Below, one piece after another: positions 58,801 through 64,000 of a stretch of 64,000 bases of DNA. Every line of letters begins with the position of its first letter. Positions within the stretch are counted from its first letter, which is position 1. A program made the translations under genes and the position numbers. Source of the DNA: Myxocyprinus asiaticus (taxonomy: Eukaryota > Chordata > Actinopteri > Cypriniformes > Catostomidae); NCBI RefSeq assembly GCF_019703515.2, contig NC_059368.1, positions 27,769,289-27,833,288 on the forward strand, in the 5' to 3' direction. A model generated the notes under the pieces. It searched no databases and was not told the origin of the DNA. It was given only the letters and a program-made list of their open reading frames with translations.

Positions 58801-61800
58801 AAACCCAGGAAAGGCTATGTACCTAAGGATTTATCCACACCCTTCAGAACTTAGGTGGTTCACCTTCAGGCCTTTTTCCCTCCTCCATTTAATTCGGATG
58901 AGGAACAGTCCTTGCATTTGTTATGACCTTTGTGAGAGCTACACACATAGGTTGAGCGCACATGCCAGTTCAGACTGTCTGATCAGCTCTTTGTGTGCTA
59001 TGAAGGATGCACAAATGGAATGTCTGTCTCCAAGCAAAGACTTTCTCGCTGGATCATTTATGCGATTGCCCTGGCTTACGAGTCGCAGGGTGCGAATTTC
59101 CCAATTGGTGTTAAAACACACTCAACTAGAGGCGTGGCCTCTTCATGGGCATGGACAAACAGTGTGTCTTTACAAGACATATGTTTTGCAGCAGGATGCT
59201 CTTCTCAAAACACATTCGCAAGGTTTTACAACCTAGATGTAACATCTCTCATCGCAAGTCCTCTCTGTCTAGAGCGCTTGCTATTTCGTTGGCCAAACAT
59301 ATACTTATGCTCCTCTTCTTAAGTATGGGCTCCCCATCATTTTACACAACCACCTGCATTCAGACCATTGTACTTCCCAAAATTCACAACCACTTTCATT
59401 AAAAATAAAACTTCCTTTCTGACTGGGTTCATGAAGGGGTTAATTCATACTATATGACTTTAGTTCACATATCCATTCTGAGTGTTCTCCTCCTGGCTCA
59501 CCGGGAGGGTCATTCACTTGTGGCATACTCATGTCAGTCACCATCCCATGGGACTTCAGCATCATGTTTCCTCTCTGGGAGGGTTATGTCATGTAGTGCG
59601 GCGTGATGGGACTCCATTACGTATGTAACCTTGGTTCCCTGAGATGAAGGGAACAAGACATTGGGTAAGCTGGCCGCACTACAGACTCAGAGTTTTTTGA
59701 AGTGCGAGCGATGCGCTCTTTGTCCCTCAGTCAGAAAATTCTGAGGAATGGTGTTTATACCGGACAGCTTCATGCCTAAAAGGGTGGGGCTTAAACACCA
59801 TAGCCAATCTTAGAATTGGCATTATTGTAGAAGGGTTTCAACTAGGTCATGTAGAAGGACACTCCCATAGCGTCCGCTTAGTGACACAATGTCTCATTCT
59901 TTTCATCTCAGGGAACTGAAGTTATGTACGTAACCGAGACATTCTGTTTAATTCTTCCCATGACAATCCAAGTGCACTGAGGAGGGTAGCAAGCACATCT
60001 GAGAGGATAATCAACTTAATAATCACTCATAAATTTGAACTCTTGCTCCTAATATGACTCTTGTTAGTTCAAATCTATACAACACAATAAAGTATAGCAA
60101 TAGCAAAATCACATAAATTTTACCTATTGGAGTTTCAGGGTTGAGTGCAGCCGCTGATTTTGAATTCTTCTGGTGTTTCATAAATTTTATCATTTTGATT
60201 TTGGGCTTGAGTTTCAAGGATTCTGCTTCAGTATCACCAGGATGATCTCCTATGCCTTCATCACCTATGATATCTTCACAGCTTTCATGGTTCTCTTCTA
60301 AAATGAGAGAATAAGGAGAGAAAAAAAGTGCACACATAATCTACAACATTAATTTTATAAGTTCTTCAAATACGTAAATCTAATACAATTTTATTATATA
60401 GCATTTTAATTATAACCTAATAGCATTGTGTTTTCTGTTTCAACAGTGTAATTTGAGAAGAATTTTCCTCTGGGGGAAATCTTTCTTTCTTTCTCTCATC
60501 TTTACTTGTTCAGGCTGTGTAGTCCATAGATATCTGTGTTGTCATTCTCCCTCTGATTGCTATTCTATAGTAATGGCTAAATGGAAGTATGGAGAAAACT
60601 GAAACTAACCAATATATAAGTCTTTTTGTAACTATAAATCTTGCATTTGCATTCTTTGTGCATATTGCCACCTACTGGTCAAGGAGGAGAATTTATAGCA
60701 AAAAAAGGACATGGTTTCTCACCCACACTTATCATATATCTTCAGAAGACATGGATTAAACCACTGAAGTCTGATGGATTACTTTTATGCTGCCTTTAAG
60801 TCCTTTTTGGAGCTTCAAAGTTATGGCCACCATTCACTTGCATTGTATGGACCTACAGAGCTGAGATATTCTTCTAAAAATCTTTGTTTGTGTTTAGCAG
60901 AAGAAAGAAAGTCATACACATCTGGGATGGTGAGTAAACGGCACTAATCACCCTGGCAGCCCAAATCCTACTTTTAGGCATATCCGTCTCAAATCATACT
61001 CCAATTTCGCCTCAAATGCGACACTGAACTGCATTCACAACAGTGTAGCAGATGTTCAACACTGACACAGGTAAGCTCCCCGGTAGCGGCACATCTCTGC
61101 CCGGCGAGTGGCAGGGTGTGGAAATCACGCCCCGTTCATCCTTCCAAGCTGTGTCGACTAACGTCCACACTGGCTGGAAAAGCGTACACTGAAGCAGGCC
61201 AAGCTTGTTCAGCACTCCACGCAATGGCAGTGCTCCAGTTTTTCCAAGCTAAACTCCTCATGCAAATGGACGAGCAAGGCTACGATCCAGAGACGCTTAA
61301 AGAGCTCTGCACCACTACGGACTTGGCACTGCAAGCCACTAAATTCACTGCCCAGGACACTGGCAAGTCAATAGGCAACCTGGTGGTCTTGGATCGTCAC
61401 ATCTTGCTAATCCTCACAGAAATACGTGACGCGGAAAAAGCTGCTCTCTTTTATGCTCCGATGCCTGCAGCTGGCCTATTCGGCAGCTCTGTGGATGGGT
61501 TTGTTGAGCGCTACGTCACGACTCAGCAGCACTCGCAGGCGAGACATTTTATGCCACAACGGAGCAGTACTTCATCCCAACCGGCTCGCTCCCGCTCTGT
61601 CTCGGGCCAGTGCACGGCTAAAAACCCCATACCTGCTACCTCAGCGGCGTCAAAATTCTCCGCCGAGCCACGCAAGCCTTGGCCCAAACGTAGGCAGCCG
61701 CCTCATCTGCTGAACTGCATTCACAATAGTGTAGCAGATGTTCAGCAATGACAAGAGTAAGCTCCTCTGTTGCTTACGCTGTCTCGTGCGTATAATGAGT

Positions 61801-62346
61801 TAACCGCAGCACAACAGACAGACACCTTAAAGCGTAGTGGATTAAAGCACTGAACTTTTAAGCTGACGGTTATAGGTTCAATCCCCCCAGCCACCACCAT
61901 TGTGTCCTTGAGCAAGGCACTTAACTCCAGGTTGCTCCAGGGGATTGTCCCTGTAATAAGGGCACTGTAAGTCACTTTGGATAAAAGCATCTGCCAAATG
62001 CATAAATGTAAACCGTAATATCTATCCATCCATCTATTTGCTACGTTAGATGAGATTTGATGAATTCAAAAAGGGTGTGGCAAAAACATTAGGCTGTTTT
62101 TAACTGAACATTACAGTAAATTCTATAGATCTTAATAACCCAAAGTAACACAGTTAAACTCCAATTGTATTAGGTTACTGTATTAATTCATGCCCAACAA
62201 CATTCCTTATCAGACAAATAACATTACTTCCATGTCAGACACATTTCCTTACACATTAATCAACATGTGGTCAACATCTGCAGCACAGGACAGTTCATCT
62301 AATGATATAGATTTGTCTTACCTTTGCTCATTCTCCTAACAGACAT
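44943..62346 (-). CDS. tnfaip2: tnfaip2-like (Sec6/EXOC3 family) gene, 13 exons, 702 aa
   Basis: Joining 62346-62322, 60297-60124, 53830-53657, 53023-52393, 52257-52143, 49534-49412, 49291-49197, 49110-49018, 48689-48563, 47522-47397, 46533-46378, 45420-45311 and 45102-44943 gives 2109 nt in frame: 702 codons plus TAA. All introns are GT-AG except one GC-AG. The product matches the TNFAIP2 (M-Sec)/EXOC3-like family: a Lys-rich N terminus, then the Sec6-type helical domain from about residue 130 to the end, with family signatures such as YILSWIVDYYPR, SLGPLLPEEHLKTLEEQY and LPRLAEILRLQDP. Mammalian TNFAIP2 is TNF-inducible, linked to RalA/exocyst and membrane nanotubes; that role here is inference. 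Human TNFAIP2 has about 650 residues, so the length fits. EXOC3L4 or EXOC3L2 orthology is not excluded. Confidence 0.88.
45311..45420 (-). CDS. tnfaip2: tnfaip2-like exon 12 (GC donor)
   Basis: 110 nt, residues 614-650 (EWLSQILPRLAEILRLQDPG). The donor reads AG|GCAAGT, a standard GC-AG intron, also kept in the pseudogene. Confidence 0.9.
46378..46533 (-). CDS. tnfaip2: tnfaip2-like exon 11
   Basis: 156 nt, residues 562-613, strongly basic (VRRMMKRKLKLKDKEQQEAA, then FICQDSSKICSVFTKV). The paralogous exon at 19533-19378 has TGA in place of the Arg codon CGA. Confidence 0.92.
46595..47360. mobile_element. TTAA MITE remnant, intron 10
   Basis: Same insertion as 19587-20046: left TTAA at 46591-46594 with AAGGAATAGTT, and internal matches (CATATGACTTTCTTCTGTGGAAC, ACTACTATTGTATGG). 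About 300 bp of extra sequence sits in its middle and the right end is altered (GGGTGAGTAAATCATGACAC). Confidence 0.75.
47397..47522 (-). CDS. tnfaip2: tnfaip2-like exon 10
   Basis: 126 nt, residues 520-561 (PIYHKLWTQVWFTGHHEVVE...MKPECLE). First exon inside the duplicated segment; paralogue at 20269-20144. Confidence 0.9.
47840..48560. other. Intron 9; one unexplained minus-strand ORF
   Basis: Between exons 10 and 9. A minus frame at 48176-47901 (91 codons; contains FDEGLPVCPIYGRWGTSVWE) matches no family I know and lacks splice support. Treated as intron. Confidence 0.5.
48563..48689 (-). CDS. tnfaip2: tnfaip2-like exon 9
   Basis: 127 nt, residues 477-519 (YYVQRAENNFSEETRTACLS...FLSRIHTDLK). 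No counterpart of this or earlier exons exists in the duplicated copy. Confidence 0.9.
49018..49110 (-). CDS. tnfaip2: tnfaip2-like exon 8
   Basis: 93 nt, residues 446-477 (YMKSLEELLKTKQENIPNTL...SIHQF). Confidence 0.9.
49197..49291 (-). CDS. tnfaip2: tnfaip2-like exon 7
   Basis: 95 nt, residues 415-446 (LVDVTVREVKSILGCESKAQ...CQLDNFLI). Confidence 0.9.
49412..49534 (-). CDS. tnfaip2: tnfaip2-like exon 6
   Basis: 123 nt, residues 374-414 (HEVTKWLSNALEKEV...DGCYFSNLAVDVIP), phase 0 at both ends; donor GTAGGT. Confidence 0.9.
49629..50190. mobile_element. MITE in intron 5 (TTAA type)
   Basis: Inverted ends: TTTCTGGGTTCAATCCAAAT...GACAGCATTGGTGGCA at the left and ATGCCACAAATGCTGTTGAT...TATTGAACCCGG at the right. 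Inner inverted arms CTTACAATGGAAGTGAATGG and CCATTCACTTCTATTTTAAG. The right flank reads TTTAAT, consistent with TTAA; the left target is degraded. Confidence 0.8.
50190..51926. other. Intron 5, mostly unassigned
   Basis: AT-rich. 50350-50470 (CTGATTGGTCAATGGCGCCA) looks like the outer part of the same DNA-transposon family as the hairpin at 51927-52060. No exon seen. Confidence 0.5.
51927..52060. repeat. Inverted repeat (hairpin) 83 bp from exon 5
   Basis: Arms 51927-51970 and 52017-52060, about 44 bp each, pair with a few mismatches (GGGGTAATGTACAGTC against GACTGTACATTACCCC; TTGTTATCACAAAATAAACC against GTTTACTTTGTGATAACAAC). Loop 46 bp. Probably the centre of a MITE. Confidence 0.88.
52143..52257 (-). 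CDS. tnfaip2: tnfaip2-like exon 5
   Basis: Residues 335-373, including NSSLGPLLPEEHLKTLEEQY, a family hallmark. Acceptor TAG at 52260-52258, donor GTGATT. Confidence 0.9.
52393..53023 (-). CDS. tnfaip2: tnfaip2-like exon 4 (start of Sec6-like domain)
   Basis: 631 nt, residues 125-335. It opens with a coiled-coil-like stretch (LEQNRLAEAQQQLVAAEEHL) and runs through helical segments to YILSWIVDYYP. The largest exon; no stops. Confidence 0.92.
53657..53830 (-). CDS. tnfaip2: tnfaip2-like exon 3 (174 nt, duplicate of exon 2)
   Basis: Residues 67-125, same length, phase and pattern as exon 2 (GIADSPGDPK; KHKIKISDKMKILDFMKRQM; LTPETQSG). Confidence 0.87.
53996..54715 (+). mobile_element. L2-like LINE with 5' and 3' ends joined
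   Basis: 54007-54335 encodes a LINE ORF start (MAPVFGSAS..., QVYDRQTLLYIRSSM, HRHQRKRGKRAGI) like that of the LINE at 7940. Directly after it, 54365-54565 encodes the extreme C terminus (NLRSSEQFLLGVPCSRLKTK, then LWNALPLDLRSVDS). About 2.5 kb in between is missing. Antisense in intron 2. It may be an internal deletion or a template-switch chimera. Confidence 0.85.
55364..55561 (+). repeat. DIRS left terminal repeat with TATA box
   Basis: Starts GTTCCCTTACGATTC, contains CACTAAGCTGACGCTATGGG and GGTATAAAAGCGGGCG, ends CTCAGAATTTTC. Inverted partner at 59733-59916; sibling at 42530-42720. Confidence 0.88.
56420..56955 (+). mobile_element. L2 LINE 3' fragment inside DIRS gag
   Basis: It encodes the LINE C terminus (LNHYSPQRALRSYNQLLLTV, then APNLWNSQPFHVMSAPSLAS, FKSVLKSYLYSL), then a 3' tail ending CTTGACTTGAATTGACTT, a short tandem tail typical of L2. 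5'-truncated. Confidence 0.9.
56960..57745 (+). pseudogene. DIRS Gag body
   Basis: The frames 56960-57205 and 57233-57745 read VKEWSLPDKPEKSRLDEWFL, a stop (TAG near 57204), then HPSKLCRLTSTLAGKGYTAA, ALHAMAVLQVFQAKLIMQMD and LVVLDRHILLILTEIRDAEK. This matches the Gag-like protein of fish DIRS elements. A near twin is at 61116-61751. Confidence 0.85.
58300..59320 (+). pseudogene. DIRS tyrosine recombinase
   Basis: N-terminal core-binding domain: STRHLHALKWNVFANWCFSR and ILTFLQDRLDAGLTPSTLKV. After stops and frameshifts, the catalytic domain at 58993-59270 has LSRWIIYAIALAYESQG, the HxxR motif in THSTRGVASSWA and the nucleophile region FARFYNLDV with the Tyr. It would have inserted circular DNA without target duplication. 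The middle part is degraded, so it is inactive. Confidence 0.87.
59733..59916 (-). repeat. DIRS right terminal repeat
   Basis: Reverse complement of the left repeat with a gap where the TATAAAAGCGGG portion is shortened. Its outer end (TCATCTCAGGGAAC) pairs with 59632-59653 (GGTTCCCTGAGATGAAGGGA). Confidence 0.88.
60124..60297 (-). CDS. tnfaip2: tnfaip2-like exon 2 (174 nt, duplicated with exon 3)
   Basis: Residues 9-67, acidic then Lys-rich (EENHESCEDIIGDEGIGDHP; LKLKPKIKMIKFMKHQKNSK; ALNPETPIG). Phase 1 at both ends, so it can be added or skipped without shifting the frame. Confidence 0.85.
60690..60955. mobile_element. MITE, relative of 2618-2859
   Basis: Matches the 2.6-2.9 kb element throughout (CACCATTCACTTGCATTGTA, GATATTCTTCTAAAAAT, GCAGAAGAAAGAAAGTCATA, GGTGAGTAAA). 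In intron 1. Confidence 0.7.
61024..61765 (+). mobile_element. DIRS gag cassette between 56-bp direct repeats
   Basis: A 630-bp segment nearly identical to 57209-57840 encodes Gag (HPSKLCRLTSTLAGKAYTEA, LVVLDRHILLILTEIRDAEK) without stops from 61116 to 61751. It is flanked by direct repeats 61024-61079 and 61710-61765 (CTGAACTGCATTCACAA...GTAAGCTCC, about five differences). It has no terminal repeats, RT or recombinase. The open frame is kept, but nothing indicates expression. Confidence 0.85.
61829..62015 (+). mobile_element. SINE with L2-like tail, intron 1
   Basis: A tRNA-like head with box B (GGTTCAATCCC) is followed by TTGAGCAAGGCACTTAACTCC and the tail TTTGGATAAAAGCATCTGCC-AAATG, typical of fish HE1/V-type SINEs. 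Confidence 0.85.
62322..62346 (-). CDS. tnfaip2: tnfaip2-like exon 1 (start)
   Basis: Encodes MSVRRMSK plus the first base of codon 9, then a GTAAGA donor. The ATG is the only one joining the exon-2 frame and lies about 80 bp downstream of a TATA box. Confidence 0.8.
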
Positions 62347-62377
62347 TATGCTCAACTGAGAGAACCCAAAGTGTGTC

Positions 62378-62458
62378 TGGTTTCTCTTTTAACTATCTAC
62401 TGTGTGGGAGGGAGCCTCTTACAGTTTCTTTTATAATGCGATGGATATTCCATCGCAT
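62378..62458 (-). promoter_or_regulatory. Core promoter of the tnfaip2-like gene
   Basis: On the minus strand: a 10-bp-arm perfect palindrome ATGCGATGGA-TAT-TCCATCGCAT (62458-62436; centre GGAATATCC resembles a kappaB site), directly followed by TATAAAAG (62435-62428) overlapping AAAAGAAACT, and 35 bp further GTTAAAAGAGAAACC (62393-62379), close to an interferon-stimulated response element. The TATA box lies about 82 bp before the ATG. Family members are TNF- and cytokine-inducible, which fits, but no activity is shown. Confidence 0.6.
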
Positions 62459-64000
62459 CATGTGATCAAGAGAGGCTTGTCTTCCAGAGAAAGACCATAC
62501 ATTTTGATTCTGAATGTTTCATTTGTTTTGTTTGTTACTTGATTGCTAAATCCTGTTTCCTGGGCTTTAATTACAGTAAATTACTTGTGTCTAGTGTTGT
62601 GGTCCAAACCCTGGGAATAGATTGTAAGGAAAGCTGTTGTATTAATTAAAAACCAAATAAAAGTTTTTTTTTTTTTTTTTAATATACGTGAAATATGCAA
62701 TTTGCATGTTACTTGCTTTGAGATATATACTGTAGTACTGTATGTGCAAGATCTAGGTCAGACTAGGAAAAGGGTACAAATCAATTGTACTGTAAGAGTT
62801 TGTGCTGCAATCTGATGTAGACATCATTTTGTCCGTAGCATTAACAATGAAAAACACAATAACAAACCACAATGTTAAATAACCAGAACAGCCAAAGGGG
62901 AATGAGGAGAATTGGATGAGGTCAGTCTGTATAGTTCATTTACTTTTATTTTAGTTTTGGTTATGAATATGGATGTAAAGATACAGTATATGCCTTACTA
63001 TTGTCTCAAATTAAATACATTTATATAAAAATGTCTCTGTAAAATAAGTAAATACAATCTCCCCTTGGTATTTTTGTACAACTAGGGAAAGGACACAAGG
63101 GTTAGTCATTGCAAAAGGCAAAAGCAGGGCTATATTCCCTGAGCACTTATCATTCTGTTTGGGAATGACATATACAAGCTCTACTCTGACCCTGTGATTA
63201 GTTTGTAAATATTTTGCCATTTGTGTTGATTGCAGGCTTACAGTAAGTGATTGAAAATGCATCTTGTGAAGCAAAGTCTTTGGTAAAGCATGAAAATTAA
63301 GGGCATCATTTTTTGAGGAAATAAATATATTACATAATATGTTTTGAGTATGTTTTGAAAATGCTAATCAGCTCTTTGTAACGCATATAGCCTACCACAT
63401 ATTCCCACAAGCCATGTGGTTTCTCTCTTGGTCTATAAACTGCAGCTTCCAAATAGGCATCCACCCTGAGCCACCCTCCCCCAAATGTGAATCCACATTC
63501 AAATGAAGGCAATGAAATGTGCACACTTATGTGGTTATTGTTATTGTTAAAAAAAAAAAAAAAAATTTCATAAATTATATTTTTATAATTGTTTAATATC
63601 CATATAATGATATCTATTTCTTTGTTTAATACAGGAGAAATGAGTACTATGTACTATTTTCATACAAATAAATACTACATTACGTTGTTTTGTGTTCAAC
63701 AATAGTGAATTATCAGTATTCCATATACAAATACATATTATACATGCTATTTGTTACTCAAGGTGGCATTATTGTTTCAGTGATTGACTTGATTCACATT
63801 TGACATTGCTGTTTAATGAAGAAACAACATGGAAGTAAACTATAGCAAGTGTAACACATAAACAGTATGATATGACTATTGTCATTTGGGTGTACTATTG
63901 AAATAATGCAAGTTATGAATCTATTTAGACTCAATAAGTGCCTGAGAAAATACATATGCATAGCTAATGTGTAGCTTATGTGTTATGTGGTTAACTATAG
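62459..64000. other. Upstream region, nothing recognised
   Basis: AT-rich, with poly-T (62660-62680) and poly-A (63549-63565) runs. The short minus frames at 63011-63274 and 63330-63524 show no domain. Confidence 0.55.

Larger units (their letters stand above)
55364..59940 (+). mobile_element. DIRS retrotransposon with both terminal repeats, RT deleted
   Basis: The left terminal repeat 55364-55561 is inverted at 59733-59916. Order on the plus strand: (TA)n at 55803-55853, gag start near 56120, an L2 fragment (56420-56955), gag body (56960-57745), a short RT beginning (about 58190-58300) and a tyrosine recombinase (58300-59320). The RT/RNase H body is missing: RT text FACQPPGFNGVLFSTV runs directly into recombinase sequence. 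An inverted partner of the outer end lies at about 59618-59660, as expected for the internal complementary region of DIRS elements. It occupies intron 2, antisense to the gene. Several stops; non-autonomous. Confidence 0.88.

Overview
The window looks like a piece of teleost genome, most likely a cyprinid or close relative. This is inferred from the kinds of mobile element present (DIRS-type tyrosine-recombinase retroelements, L2/Rex1-like and R2/NeSL-like LINEs, Ty3/gypsy, PIF/Harbinger, Tc1/mariner, hAT-like and TTAA-flanked MITEs, tRNA-derived SINEs) and from one intron-containing host gene. There is no sign of bacterial organisation. Most of the 64 kb is layered transposon debris, and most long open frames are transposon proteins or their antisense shadows.

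Host content. One apparently intact gene lies on the minus strand from 62346 to 44943. It has 13 coding exons, all with matching phases and splice sites, and encodes 702 residues of the TNFAIP2 (M-Sec)/EXOC3-like (Sec6) family. Exons 2 and 3 are a tandem duplicate, each exactly 174 nt. A TATA box, an interferon-response-like element and a perfect 23-bp palindrome with a kappaB-like core sit just upstream of the start codon. Four exons homologous to exons 10-13 recur at 20269-14785. They carry two in-frame stops and are filled with insertions: a decayed partial copy made by a segmental duplication (about 3.5-21.5 kb versus 41.6-47.8 kb).

Layout. 1-877: Tc1/mariner transposase cut by the window edge. 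0.96-3.5 kb: small repeats. 3900-11728: a Ty3/gypsy element (5-bp target duplication CTACT) with an almost intact L2/Rex1-like LINE inside it (4470-7953, 8-bp target duplication). 11.7-21.5 kb: duplicated segment copy 1 with three SINEs, a hAT-like MITE and an R2/NeSL-like LINE. 21.7-23.1 kb: DIRS relic. 23.4-28.0 kb: second gypsy element interrupted by a hAT-like MITE (8-bp target duplication) and a SINE. 28.5-35.8 kb: DIRS fragments, a possible Ngaro-like relic and tandem repeats. 36-37.7 kb: an unidentified CpG-containing block with a long TG microsatellite. 37.9-39.3 kb: PIF/Harbinger transposase with introns. 39.5-41.2 kb: a repeat with three internal subrepeats. 41.6-47.8 kb: duplicated segment copy 2, containing a tandemly duplicated DIRS/LINE chimera and the 3' exons of the gene. 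47.8-62.4 kb: the rest of the gene, whose introns hold an internally deleted L2-like LINE, a DIRS element with both terminal repeats, a second DIRS gag cassette, a SINE and MITEs. 62.5-64 kb: nothing recognised.

How it fits together. Because the two duplicated segments can be compared by eye, copy 2 supplies pre-insertion (empty) sites for most insertions in copy 1, so their order relative to the duplication can be read directly. I saw no convincing new enzymatic or defence system. The strongest leads are the decayed tnfaip2-like duplicate with its insertion record, the exon 2/3 duplication, the promoter palindrome, and several unusual retroelement structures.
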